A stretch of DNA of 64,000 nucleotides from Triplophysa rosa (taxonomy: Eukaryota > Chordata > Actinopteri > Cypriniformes > Nemacheilidae): contig NW_026634365.1 in NCBI RefSeq assembly GCF_024868665.1, positions 458-64,457 of the forward strand. The letters run 5' to 3'. Below the pieces are notes generated by a model. It was not told the origin of the DNA, did no database searches, and worked only from the letters and a program-made list of their open reading frames with translations. Made by a program: the position numbers and the translations under genes. Positions within the stretch are counted from its first letter, which is position 1; the number at the start of each line of letters is the position of its first letter. Of this stretch, positions 1 to 9,889 are shown piece by piece.

Positions 1-240
1 GCTTCCCCCCAGTGAGCCTCATTGCACAGGTCCTGTGCAAGGCCAGGGAAGAGGAGCATCAAGTGGTACTAGTTACGCCCCTTTGGCCTAACCAGGACTT
101 GGTTCTCGGAGCTAAGGCTCTGACAACAACTCCCCCCTGGCCGCTCCCCCTGGCGAACTGCTTCCCCAGGGGAAGGGGCACGTTATGGCATCCCAGGCAG
201 AACCTGGACTCCATGTCTGGACGGGACGAGGAGATCCTGA

Positions 241-642
241 GTGACCCACCCCCGGTCTGGTTGGGACGTCACTCAGGCTAGGGCCTCAGCCACTGGGCGG
301 CTATACGCCCATAAGTGGCACCTCTTCTCTTCCTGGTGCTCTTCTCGGCGAGAAGACCCGCGGAGTTGCTCGGTCGGGCACGAGCTGTCCCTTCCTCAAG
401 AGAGACTGGGGAGTAACCTCTCCCCCTCCACACTGGGAATGTATGTAGCTGCTACGGCCGCTCATCATGACCCAAGTGCTGGGTAGCCTCTGGGACAGCA
501 CGACCTGGTCATTAGGTTCCTAGGGGCGCGAGAGGGTGACCTTCTTATCCGCGCTCAGTACCCTCTTGCGCTAGGTGGCGAGCCTCAAGAGGCCCCGCCC
601 CCTTCGAGCCTCTCGGGGTTGCCGCTCTTTCTCAGTCTTGAT
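241..642 (+). pseudogene. DIRS tyrosine recombinase N-terminal fragment (element A)
   Basis: The reading frame from 241 encodes the N-terminal SAM-like region of a DIRS tyrosine recombinase, recognisable by the segment LGMYVAATAAHHDP, also present in copies B and C. A stop falls near 484. Similarity continues in broken frames to about 642, where the core should begin (the corresponding piece in copy C continues into SIKTALLMALTSKRVGDL). The catalytic Arg, His-x-x-Arg and Tyr boxes are all missing. It would have integrated the circular cDNA of the element. Confidence 0.75.
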
Positions 643-648
643 AAAGCC

Positions 649-764
649 TTTTCTAAATACTCAGAAGATGATAGGTTCTCAAGACAAACCCCATTCTGTC
701 GGTTCGACACAACGTCTCGTTCCCTCCATCAGGGAACCGAAGTTACATCCGTAACCAAGACGTT
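649..764 (+). repeat. 3' inverted terminal repeat of DIRS A
   Basis: It is nearly identical to the reverse complement of the left terminal repeat of DIRS B (36,989-37,110). It contains the palindromic stretch TCCCTCCATCAGGGA and ends in GTT. The flanking sequence from 765 belongs to an L2 LINE. Confidence 0.85.
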
Positions 765-1661
765 TTTATTTAACACAGTGGCTAAATTAACAAAAATAAA
801 TCGTCAGTGACTTCTGATCCTTCTGAGCAGTGATGAATTTATGAACTACTTCACATATAAAATCCAAGACATTAGAGAAACAATTATAACAATGCAATCA
901 GAAGTGAAACCCGCTGAACAAACTAACTACAGCGCCCTTAAGGAGATAATGCAATTATTTTATACCGTAGGTCAAGATGAGCTGTCTAAAATCATTAGAT
1001 CATCTAAATCAAAAACATGCATGCTAGACCCTATACCTACAAATCTACTGAAAGAGATGCTCCCAGAAGTTATAGATCCTATTCTTGGTATTATTAACTC
1101 ATCTCTGACATTAGGACATGTGCCTAAAGCATATAAGGTGGCTGTTATAAGGCCCCTTGTCAAAAAAACCCAACTCGACCCTAGAGAACTAGGGAACTAC
1201 AGGCCTATATCGAATGTACCTTTCATATCTAAAGTTCTGGAAAAAGTAGTTTCAACTCAATTATGCTCCTTCCTCCAAAGGAATGACATCAATGAAGAAT
1301 TCCAGTCTGGATTTAGAGCATGTCACAGTACAGAGACTGCTTTGATCAGAGATACAAATGAACTGCTATTGGCGCCTGACCGAGGTTGTATCTCGTTATT
1401 GGTGCTGCTAGACCTTAGTGCTGCATTCGATACCATTGACCACAGCACACTCCTACATAGACTCGAAAATTACGTCGGCATTAAAGGAATAGCTTTGAAA
1501 TGGTTTAAATCTTATTTATCCGACCGTTTTCAATTTGTAGCAATAAACAATGAGGTGTCACACAAATCGCAAGTCCAGTACGGTGTACCACAGGGCTCAG
1601 TCTTAGGGCGTCTGCTCTTCGCATTATACATGCTACCTCTAGGAGATAAAATAAAGCGACA
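765..1661 (+). pseudogene. L2-clade LINE copy 1, endonuclease-RT linker and RT fragment
   Basis: From 841 an open frame encodes the reverse transcriptase N-terminal half of an L2-type LINE. Visible motifs are NYRPISN (about 1,195), DLSAAFDTIDH (about 1,411, carrying the first catalytic Asp) and GVPQGSVLG (about 1,582). The second RT box, YADD, is absent because the LINE stops at about 1,661, where Ngaro element N1 begins. The open frame continues to 1,851, but beyond 1,661 it only reads the Ngaro terminal repeat and is chimeric. The left edge is also artificial: DIRS A ends at 764 inside the LINE. L2 copy 2 at 28,149 is close to this sequence and shows what should follow. Confidence 0.85.
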
Positions 1662-1666
1662 CGTAG

Positions 1667-1869
1667 TTCACGAGTTTACCTGCGCAGATAACAGTGATAT
1701 TGATAGGGAAATAATGATAGAGCGTGGTTATAAGGTTATGCGTATTTGGCGTGCTGTCCGGGAAGCAGGCTCCGAGCTCGCCAGATCTATCCGAGCCCGA
1801 AACACTCTACACCTTGGTCAGGGTGAGTGTGCCGAGCTCGGAACCGGTTGAGCCCAGAGCACACCCCCC
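1667..1869 (-). repeat. Ngaro N1 split direct repeat B2 (3' terminus)
   Basis: It is a near-identical direct copy of 2,068-2,269, running from TTCACGAG to GAGCACACCCCC. It directly abuts L2 copy 1 and is the 3' terminus of the element on the minus strand. Confidence 0.85.
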
Positions 1870-1909
1870 GGGGATAATGAGTTAGGGAGAGGAGCCGGGG
1901 TGGAGGAGG

Positions 1910-2067
1910 GATGCTTAATCTTAAGAGATAGAGCAGGTAAGATGGTTTCCCTATTTATAAGCGAGCTCGCTAGGGCTGATTGTGTAGATGCGGTGATTGC
2001 TGATAGTAGACCAGCTGTGCTGATTATATGCTCCGGCTCCTCCCGAACTTTGTTAATTAAACATCAT
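1910..2067 (-). repeat. Ngaro N1 split direct repeat A2
   Basis: It is a direct copy of the 5' terminal repeat A1 (8,098-8,244), starting at ATGCTTAATCTTAAG and ending at TTAATTAAACAT. Relative to A1 it has about 9 extra bases near 2,036. It lies between the two B repeats, as expected for a split direct repeat. Confidence 0.85.
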
Positions 2068-2269
2068 TTCACGAGTTTACCTGCGCAGATAACAGTGATG
2101 TTGATAGGGAAATAATGATAGAGCGTGGTTATAAGGTTAATGCGTATTTGGCGTGCTGTCCGGGAAGCGGGCTCCGAGCTCCCAGATCTATCCGAGCCCG
2201 AAACACTCTACACCTTGGTCGAGGTGAGTGCGCCGAGCTCGGAACCGGTTGAGCCCAGAGCACACCCCC
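2068..2269 (-). repeat. Ngaro N1 split direct repeat B1
   Basis: It is the internal copy of B, nearly identical to 1,667-1,869. Its outer edge abuts A2 with the junction AACATCA/TTTCACGAG, which should correspond to the junction of the circular cDNA. Confidence 0.85.
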
Positions 2270-2689
2270 ATAAAGCGCGATTGGGACAGCCGCCGGAGTA
2301 CGCATAACCCCCCAAATGCGATGCTAAACGCTGCGGAGGCGTGGACTGCGTTCGGGTAAAAGATAAGGATGAGGGCTCCTTAGGAGATGAGGTTGTGATG
2401 AGACAAGAATGGGGTAGGGGTTCCTCGGAGGATGGTTGAGCTGATATGCAGTGAGGGTGCCTGCTGGAGTGATGAGAAGTTGGAATCCGTGAGCGGCTGG
2501 GAGTAGTGCACGTAGAGGTTGTAAATATGGGGATTTCAGAACCATAAATGAACATGGCTTCGTGGTGTCCCTGGGGTTAAGCCTGATACTGGAAGGAGGC
2601 GACTGAAGGAGGGAGCCAGCTGTAATAGTGGAGGCTCCTGCTGGGGTGAACGCTGCTGTGATGCTTGCTTCCGTAGAAGTTGTAGGCGG

Positions 2690-3560
2690 CAGAATGCGAG
2701 ACGGAAGCACTGGCCTTTGCGGAGGCGATCGCTGCTGCGACGCTGGCTTCGACGCCTTAGATGGAAGCACTGGCCTCTGCGGAGGCGATCGCTGCTGCGA
2801 CGCTGGCTTCGACGCCTTAGATGGAAGCACTGGCCTCTGCGAGAGGCGATCGCTGCTGCGACGCTGGCCTCGACGCCTTAGATGGAAGCACTGGCCTCTG
2901 CTGGAGGCGATCGCTGCGCGACGCTGGCCTCACTTGATGAAGCACTGGCCTCTGGGAGGCGATCGCTGGGCGACCTGGCTTCTGCGCTTGTGATGGAAGC
3001 ACGGCCTCTGCGGAGGCGGTCACTATGGTGATGCTGGCTTCTGCGCTTTCGATGGAAGCACAGGCCTCTGTGGAGGCGATCGCTGCGGCGATGCTGGCTT
3101 CTGCGCTTAGATGGAAGCTCGGGCTTCTTGGATGCTTTTGTCACGGCGCTTGCTTCCATGCTTGAAATGGAAAAGCTGGCCTCGGCTGAGGCTGTGGCAA
3201 TGTTGGCTTCTATGCTTGAAATGGAAGTGCTGGTCTCTGCCCAGGTAGTCGCTGCGGACGATGCTGGCTTCCACGCTTGGGATGGAAGCTGCTGGCCTCT
3301 GCTGAGGCGGTCGCTGCGGCATTGCTTAGCTGTCTCACACTTGAGATGGAAGTGCTGACCTCTGCTGAGGCGTCGCTGCGGCTATGCTGGCTTCTCCCTT
3401 GAGAAGAAGTGCTGGCCTCTGCTGCTGTGGTTTGAAGATGCTGATTGCTATTGTTGCGATGGAAGCGCTGGCCTCTGCCAAGGCGGTCGCTGCTGCACTG
3501 TTGGCTTCTGCTGTAGAGTCTGCTGCGGCAGAGCCCGAGACGTGGGCGCTAGCCCCTACG
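2690..3560. repeat. About 60-bp minisatellite inside Ngaro N1
   Basis: Tandem units of about 60 bp begin GATGGAAGCACTGGCCTCTG and include GCGATCGCTGCTGCGACGCT. The first units (2,700-2,880) are almost identical; later ones drift in length and sequence to about 3,560. Read on the minus strand, units encode a repeated PVLPSKASKPASQQRSPPQR-type peptide, so the array may have been an extension of the recombinase frame or simply untranslated spacer. A related array sits at the same place in Ngaro copy N2. Confidence 0.85.
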
Positions 3561-3639
3561 GGCGCGGTCTGAAGCAACGGATGTTGAATGAAATCCCTGG
3601 TGATTGCTGAGGTGGTTGCTGTGGTAATGAGGTATCCCG

Positions 3640-4203
3640 CTAGGGAGATGAAGGCCGAAGTGGTGGAGGTTGGACGGAGAAACGTGTAGCTGGGCAGTTG
3701 GATTCGTCGACAAAGAGAGGATCCAATGTGGTTTTGGTTTGGGATTTCCTGAAGTGAAGGTAGGCTAGGAGGGTCTGATAAGGTTGAATTGGTGACTGGA
3801 GGTTGAATATGTAGATGAAATGTCCTCTCCTGGTTTGGTCCGTCTTGCTTTGTTTAATTGAGAATGACATCGTCTCTGAATCGAGTACTGACAGGTCCGA
3901 AACCGTTGGATGGATTAGCGGGTTAAAGATGGATGTGGTAGAAATTTCCGAACATCTTAGAAAGCCGAAGAATGCTAGGATAAACATGGTGTCGAGTGTG
4001 CGATTGACGTGCTTGGAGTGATATCCTTTACAGAGGATAGAAATGCATCTGGTCAGTATATCCAGGGTTATAGGTTGCCTGGCGTCTGGGCGAGCGGGCT
4101 TGGTTCTTTGAATGCCCTTGATGAGCATAGAAGTTTGGGAGCTGGCTATGGCTGCAGATGGAGAGTTGAATATGAGCTTGTGGAAGAACTGGACTCCACT
4201 CAT
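3640..4203 (-). pseudogene. Ngaro N1 tyrosine recombinase, C-terminally truncated
   Basis: The frame encodes the N-terminal and first half of a tyrosine recombinase that would integrate circular cDNA. Recognisable segments are RPDARQPITLDIL and the box LAFFGFLRCSEIS, carrying the first catalytic Arg. The second half, which should hold the His-x-x-Arg box and the Tyr nucleophile, is absent: the frame ends at 3,640 and runs into minisatellite DNA. Copy N2 keeps a later segment (SHSFCIGEATTAV) that shows what is missing. It follows RNase H at 4,425 on the same strand, as usual in the group. Confidence 0.8.
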
Positions 4204-4424
4204 GTAACCTTTAATTGAGCTGGCTTGGAGGTTCTTTCAAGAGTTTAGGAAGGAGATGTAGGAGGTGATGGAGAGGACAGAAAAATCGGGAAAGGGAATG
4301 TTGAACGCCTGGTGAAAAGACTTGAAGCTTTTCCATGCAGTGAGATAAGATTGGAGGGTCCTAAGGGATACGGCTTGGGTGATGGAGTTTAGAGAGGCAT
4401 CGAGGAGGGTTTTTAGGGGGTGGT

Positions 4425-5156
4425 TTACCGGAATATCAGCTCCGAATAGGGAGGTACCGGTGTTGGCAAGGGATCTGCTTTGGGTGCCAGCAGCCTGAAC
4501 TTCTGGAAGGCAAAACGAGAAAGGGCGTCAGCAATCTGATTTTTTGAACCAGGAATGTGTTTGGCAGTTAGAATGAACTGGTCACAGGCTGAGATCCAGA
4601 TGAGGCATCTGAGGAACGGCATTAAGGCGGGGGAGTGGGAGCGGCCTTTGTTAATACAATGAACAGTTGCCTCATTATCACAATGTACGATTATACTGGA
4701 AGCCGACCACTCTTTCCCCCATAGGGATGCTGCGACGACCAGTGGATACAGCTCGAAAAGTGCTGAAGATGCTAAAGCCTGCGGAATCTCTAAAAGCTGG
4801 GGGGGCCAAGTGGATGCAAACCAATGGCCTTGGTAAAAGCCTCCAAAACCGATGGAAGGGGCGGCGTCTGTGAACAGGTGAATATCGGCAGGGTAGGAGG
4901 CCATGTCACTGTAGAAAAATGACAAGCCGTTCCATTGTCTGAGGAATTTTATCCATAAGCTCAGCTCGTCAAGGCAGGGGCTGGATATGGATAACGTGTC
5001 CTCTAGAGCGTGTGCGGAGGACGCGAGAGAAAGGAGGTGTGAAACGAACGGGCGGCCTTGCGGGATTATTCTCATCGCGATATTCAGATGGCCGAGAACA
5101 GACAGGAGCTCGCGTTTGGAGCAGCGGGGATTAGCTAATAGGGCGGAAGCGATCAC
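4425..5156 (-). pseudogene. Ngaro N1 RNase H domain
   Basis: This open stretch of 243 codons carries the RNase H domain that removes RNA from the RNA-DNA hybrid. Acidic motifs appear in the expected order: FTDAAPSIGFGG (Asp), LFELYPLVVA (Glu), VHCDNEATV (Asp) and IPGSKNQIADALSR (Asp). All catalytic acids look intact. It would be fused to the reverse transcriptase upstream (5,215-6,186 on the minus strand), but the two frames are offset, so a frameshift separates them. The connecting region (SKRELLSVLGHLNIAMRII) also belongs to the DIRS-order RT-RNase H arrangement. Confidence 0.85.
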
Positions 5157-5214
5157 GATCGTTCTGTCGATTTTCTCTTTTGGCAGAGAAGCCTGGAATT
5201 TAAGCGAGTCTAAT

Positions 5215-6186
5215 TTAATTCCGAAAAATTCGATGGACGTGCTCGGTCCTGAAGTTTTGTCTGGGGCGAGGGGAATGCCGAGATTTTTGAAAAACCTGCT
5301 GGACTTTTGCTAGATGCGCCGCCGGAAGCGAGTTGGGAGATGAGATGATTAAAAAATCGTGGATGAGGTAGGGAATTGCATAATTGTTAGAGAGAATCCA
5401 GCAAATTACCTCTGACAACATGTCGAAAATTTTTGGGCTGCTTCTGCAGCCGAAAGTGAGACGGACAGAAAAGTAAAATTTATTGCGCCATCGGATGCCG
5501 AAAAGGTGCCAGAAGTCTGGGTGGATGGGCATGACTTTAAACGCGGATGTGATGTTGACTTTGGCTAGCCAAGCGCAACGACCGGCGTGTTTAATTAAAG
5601 TGATGGCTTGTTCTATGTTATGATAGTGCAGAGAAAAAACCTCGATCGGAATGAGGCTGTTGATGCTTGGAAAGGCAGACCCGTGCGGTGACGAGAGATC
5701 GAATATGAGGCGTTTTTTGCCTGAGAATTTACGTGTCGCTATGCCAATGGGGCTGATGCGAAACGCTGTAAAAGGGGGAGCGTCGAAGGGGCCGATAATG
5801 AATTTAGCGTCGATCTCCTTTTTTATGAGGAGATCGACTGACTCAGGTTCGGCGAGCGCAGACTGGAGGTTGGGGCATATTAAGCTGTGTGATGGAAGAC
5901 TGATAACGCCGGGGTCGAAGCCATTCTCGAGACCGGTCAGGAGATAATCAGTGAACTGTGTGTCGGGGTGTGAAGATAACTCAAAAGACAAACAAGAAAC
6001 ATTCACAGGAGTCGAGAGGTAATTTTTATGTTTTTTATTTGGAGCTTGTGACACTGGGCAAACAATTTGAGCGTGTGCGCCGCTGCAGGAAGTGCACACA
6101 TGCAGGAAGCGACATCTCTGTCTAGAGCAAATTGCTGGGTTGCCCAGAGGTTTGGTATGCTGGGCGATTTGGCAGGCGCGGTACAA
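5215..6186 (-). pseudogene. Ngaro N1 reverse transcriptase with gag-type zinc knuckle
   Basis: The N-terminal part (residues about 20-45) has a Cys/His-rich knuckle, CRFLHVCTSCSGAHAQIVC, typical of the gag-pol boundary in these elements. The reverse transcriptase follows: ISPIGIATRKFSGKKRLIFD, then WLAKVNITSAF and LTFGCRSSPKIF, then YLIHDFLII. In an active enzyme the first catalytic box would contain Asp where this copy has Asn (KVNI), and the second would be LDDF where this copy has LIHDF. At least two of three catalytic aspartates are therefore changed and the enzyme is predicted dead, independently of the frameshift to RNase H. Confidence 0.85.
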
Positions 6187-6609
6187 AGGAGGTGGATTTG
6201 GGAGGTGAGGCTGAGCGTGGGGGAAGAGAGGGAGTGACTTGGGGGCATTCGATTGTGGTATGCGCTACTGAACGGCATACCGCGCAAGAAATATTGCGGA
6301 CACCCAGGAAAACCCTGTTATGTAGCTCAGTGTCCAGTGCTCCACAGTAGGGGCACTGGTTCCACTGAGCTACGCAAATGGCGCATTTGGCTGAGAAAAG
6401 TTTGTGTTACGTGTAGCGTCCCTTTTTACGAGCCACTGATGTTGGTGGGTGAAGTAAGCAAGTAATGACGCGTTCAGTAATAAATCCATGCACACTGATG
6501 TAAACTGCTTATTGTATTTATTGTGCTGCACCAATACACAACTTGATTGATAGGAGATCTCCTTTTATCCATAACATAGATGTTTGTTGTTCATACCTTA
6601 TATTTTCCA
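6187..6609 (-). pseudogene. Ngaro N1 gag C-terminal region, frame-broken
   Basis: This stretch joins the gag and RT frames of N1. Short open pieces on the minus strand cover 6,003-6,287, but no continuous frame crosses 6,290-6,600. It presumably held the C-terminus of gag; I see no separate gene. Confidence 0.45.
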
Positions 6610-7755
6610 TCATGCATAGTTCTCCAATAAATTCATTTTAGCTCCTTTGTGTTGACCCAAAGCTATTGTAGCATAGTCCATACCGACACGGTCAAAAGAC
6701 TGTTTGCTCTCCAGCCACCACACCTGCTCTCCATTAGCAAGATACCCTAATATAGGAGCGCCACTACGCCTCCTCCTGGACAAAACTAAAATTGCTCTAA
6801 AATGGCTCCTACAATACGTATAAAAGTGTGTACCCCCATAGGAGAAAGCGAGCTCTGCCACGATGGCGAGGTAATCGCTCAGCTCGCGTCTCCTATGAGG
6901 GAACACAGTGCAGATTACGTTGGTGAAGCGGGAAAAAGCGACGGTGAATTCAGGGAATGACAGAGTGCGGGTGTGGTTGGGTGACTGATTTTTAAAGGTG
7001 AGCGATAGATCGCCGTAAGTGATCTGCCGCTCGGTTGATGGGGGTGATAAAGGTGAGAGAAGTAAATAAAGGTCTGTATCCGCACCTGTCAAAATCTGAG
7101 CTCTGATGTTCCCCGATACTGGAGGTGGTTCCAAAGCCGGTGCGTTTTTTGGCACGGGCATCGCTGTCGCCGTGGCCAATGAGAAGTGTGATCTGGACTG
7201 TGGAAGAGAGAGAAGGCAGGGGATGGCAGCCGCTTGAGCAGCTAGCGGAGGCATGCTCGCGCTAGCGGCGGCTGCTAAGGTGTCTGTGTGATGGCCGAGA
7301 CCCGGCGCCTGCATCGCCAGCGGAGGCAGCCTCACGCTGGTTGTCGACAGAGGTGCTGCGGGCCAAGAGCCTGAGGCGGGGAAAGGGTAATAATGCACCG
7401 GAGCTCCGGGTGCTAGTGAGCTTAAGTCGCCTGGGCGGCTAGCCTTGACGACTGGAGTGTTGGCTAGATCCCTGAGCTGGCCTACTACTAGAGGGACTAG
7501 TTGCTGGAAACTCTCGACTGGGGGGTCCCTAGCATCCGGGAAATCCGTGGCGTTACCCGAGCTTGTGGATGGCCTGCTGTTCCGACTTGCCGACGGGCGG
7601 CCGCGACGAGCCGCGGAGGTGGATTGCCCGGGCCGGGAATAAGGAGAACCACGAGCCGTCCCCGGCTTGTCAGTGGTTTTTTGCGGAACGGACTTCGGAA
7701 AAGTGGCATCCGCCTGGGAGGAGGCGTAGAGGCCGTAAAGCTCCGCCTTGGTCAT
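6610..7755 (-). pseudogene. Ngaro N1 gag-like protein, main part
   Basis: A 381-codon open frame encodes the structural (gag-like) protein of N1. The first 200 residues are rich in Pro, Ser and Ala and of low complexity. A conserved block then follows (residues about 245-320: LTFKNQSPNHTRTLSFPEF, FPHRRRELSDYLAIVAELA, YGGTHFYTY), which I recognise from Ngaro-type gag proteins in fish. The last 60 residues no longer resemble the family, suggesting a frameshift near 6,800. The N-terminus lies in another frame at 7,795-8,079. Confidence 0.75.
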
Positions 7756-7794
7756 CCGCCTGTTGAAATGGATGTCCGCGTTGGATAGAGCCAG

Positions 7795-8079
7795 TCATAG
7801 GCTCTGGACGGTCCATTTCTGGAAAGCGGGGATCGTGTTGCGTGTTGAGGTGTAAGAAGAAGCCGGAGAAGGGGTTGGACGTCTTTCTGGGCCTGGTGAT
7901 GGTGTGCAAACTCTGGCTTTTGCTTTGCGAGGTGCGGAGCGGCGGAGCTGGCGGCCACGCGATGAAGCCGGGGAATCGCTTCCTGAATCCGAACCTGAGC
8001 TGGAATGGTGGGAAGCGCTCGGAGGTGCTGAAGAGATGTGATTAGCAGACAAATCTTCATTGGCGGGGGTCTCGGACAT
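7795..8079 (-). pseudogene. Ngaro N1 gag N-terminus
   Basis: This frame begins with ATG at 8,079, just inside the A1 repeat, the expected gag start. It encodes an acidic then Ser/Pro/Arg-rich N-terminus (MSETPANEDLSANHISS). A frameshift separates it from the main gag frame ending at 7,755. Confidence 0.65.
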
Positions 8080-8097
8080 AGCTTCGAACTAATGTCG

Positions 8098-8244
8098 ATG
8101 CTTAATCTTAAGAGATAGAGCAGGTAAGATGGTTTCCCTATTTATAAGCGAGCTCGCTAGGGCTGATTGTGTAGATGCGGTGATTGCTGATAGTAGACCA
8201 GCCGTGCTGATTATATGCTCCCGAACTTTGTTAATTAAACATTA
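8098..8244 (-). repeat. Ngaro N1 split direct repeat A1 (5' terminus)
   Basis: It is a direct copy of 1,910-2,067 and lies immediately upstream of gag on the minus strand. It is the 5' terminus, ending near AATTAAACAT at about 8,243. It should contain the promoter, although no certain TATA box is visible. Confidence 0.85.
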
Positions 8245-9334
8245 TTAAGTATAAATAACAGGTAACATCCACGAGTAAATATAATCAATGAAGTACCATC
8301 CACAGGTATCAAGAAAAGGGTCTAACTAGTGCAAAGCATAATACAAGTAGACATGACAACAAAAGACATGGCATATAGTGTTCAGGGGATGAGGTTCAGG
8401 TGTGAGTGCAATCATGGTGATAATCGGGCGCAAGGGATTATGGGAAGTGTAGTCCGTGAGTTCAAAAGTCAGGTGAAAGAGAACGGGAATGGCCGGGAGA
8501 AGGTGCTGATGCGGGGGGCGTGGCAGACAGCAGTGGAGTTGTTACAATTGCATACATCGTATCTTTGAAGAGTATTTAGTTTGATCAAATTTATAAAAGC
8601 TGTATGATTATTTCTGGAAAAACACAAGCTGCTGGAGGCAGGCAGTGGGATGGAACTACAGCACGAGCACACAACACATCATCGCATTAACCTCTTCGCG
8701 TTTTTTACCCTATGCACGTACACGCCGATTGCCAACAAAGAACAAACATATGACTTAGTTTGACTGTGCAGTTCATGTCCGGCATCTTTTAGCACTGGGA
8801 CCACACCATTTATCAGTTTCAAACGATCTTCAAATCCACCGTTATATCCACCGTTTATATAACATCTATCACTGAAATACCGTGAACAAACAGACACACC
8901 TAAACTTCACTATGCAATAGTAACGAGCTGCAGCTGCAGGCCCACAGCACAGACAATCTTGACGGAGCGAAGACAATCTTGATGGTAAGCGGGTCTCAAT
9001 TGTCGGTTGACGCGTAGGCTGGGTCTTTCTTTGGCCTTGCCATGCTTTTCCGGGAGAGTTGCACAATAAAAGGAATAGTATCCCTGTTAACTTTCTGAAA
9101 CAAGTTGGAGTGCTGGGGGAGTGTATAAAGCACAGAAATACTACATCATAAGCACGAGAAGTCAGAATGCATGACATAGCATGCTATCCCGCCTTTAATA
9201 CAATTTCAAAATCCAAAGAAAAATGTATAAATATAAATATATTGGTTAAAAATAACCTGTTTAAGCTTTTAATGGGAACAAATTCAGGGATTTTCAAACC
9301 TGGAACATCTCACTGGACCCTTTAGATGAGTCTT
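8245..9334. other. Unassigned flank, no gene seen
   Basis: AT-rich DNA with no supported gene. The segment 8,395-8,540 (including GGGATTATGGGAAGTGTAGT at about 8,436) has the look of a dispersed fish repeat, but I cannot name the family. It does not continue L2 copy 1, so Ngaro N1 has different DNA on its two sides. Confidence 0.4.
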
Positions 9335-9603
9335 ATTAAACTGACTGAGCTATGTGAATCAGGGTATCTTCTGTCCATTAGATATTTGTTTTCAAATAAA
9401 AAAGTGAAAACGAAAAAACTTTAATTTTTTAATTTCTTTCACAAAAAAGGAAATTATTACCTATTTCTATATTTTGTTTAAACTGGGAAAATGAAATAAT
9501 AAACATCTTAAAAGGCTGTATTTTTACCCTGAGAGTAAACGACAGTACGTTTTTTATGAACAGTTGCGAAGGTCACCAACAGGGGGAGCAAAGATGCTGA
9601 TAA
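9335..9603 (+). repeat. Unclassified repeat R, left copy
   Basis: Contains AACATCTTAAAAGGCTGTAT (about 9,503), then ATGAACAGTTGCGAAGGTC and GGGGGAGCAAAGATGCT up to DIRS D. The same sequence occurs inverted at 12,733-12,870 on the far side of DIRS D. Confidence 0.65.
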
Positions 9604-9605
9604 GG

Positions 9606-9835
9606 AACGTCTCGGTTACGACTGTAACCTCCGTTCCCTGATGGAGGGAATGAGACGTTGTGTTGAGAGACAGACTGGGGTTTGATCTTGAGAACCTATC
9701 ATCTCCGAGAGGAATTTAAAACGCCAATGGGCTTTGGCGAATGGCACACACACGCCAGTCTCTGCCCCATGCACACGGGTATAAAAGGGAGGTGGCGGCG
9801 GCCATTCACTTACCCTTTGGGCTGAGGAACCTGAG
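9606..9835 (+). repeat. Left inverted terminal repeat of DIRS D
   Basis: Matches the right end (12,088-12,180) in inverted orientation over about 90 bases and resembles the left repeat of DIRS B over its full length, including a TATAAAAG motif at 9,781-9,788. Confidence 0.8.
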
Positions 9836-9889
9836 AGACATCTCCTGGTCGCTGCAGCGGGTCGGCGAAGCGGTGTTGGGGAGGGGTCT

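Larger units (their letters stand above)
1..764 (+). mobile_element. DIRS element A, 3' remnant (cut by window edge)
   Basis: This is the right-hand end of a DIRS-order tyrosine-recombinase retrotransposon in plus orientation. Bases 1-600 match, on the opposite strand, the recombinase-proximal parts of DIRS copies C and B further along. Near base 643 the recombinase sequence stops and the sequence jumps straight to the 3' inverted terminal repeat (649-764). The rest of the recombinase gene and the internal complementary region are therefore deleted. The element ends with GTT at 762-764, the same terminal trinucleotide (read on this strand) as the other copies. The 5' part lies outside the window. 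No functional product is possible. Confidence 0.85.
1667..8244 (-). mobile_element. Ngaro-type YR retrotransposon N1, near-complete structure
   Basis: On the minus strand the element reads A1 repeat (8,244-8,098), gag, reverse transcriptase, RNase H, tyrosine recombinase, minisatellite, then B1, A2 and B2 repeats (2,269 down to 1,667). Split direct repeats in the order A1-ORFs-B1-A2-B2 with a tyrosine recombinase are the known hallmark of Ngaro/PAT-like elements of the DIRS order, and distinguish it from DIRS proper with its inverted repeats. Every gene is broken by a frameshift or missing residues. Its left neighbour is L2 copy 1; its right flank is unassigned DNA. The A1/A2 and B1/B2 pairs are very similar, so insertion is not ancient. 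Confidence 0.85.

Noticed and set aside
841..1851. Intact 336-codon protein
   Set aside because: LINE RT fragment fused by chance to a Ngaro terminal repeat; lacks the YADD box.
2690..3560. Repeat protein gene (open frames through the 60-bp array on both strands)
   Set aside because: Frames exist on both strands because unit length is a multiple of three; the array is inside a retrotransposon.
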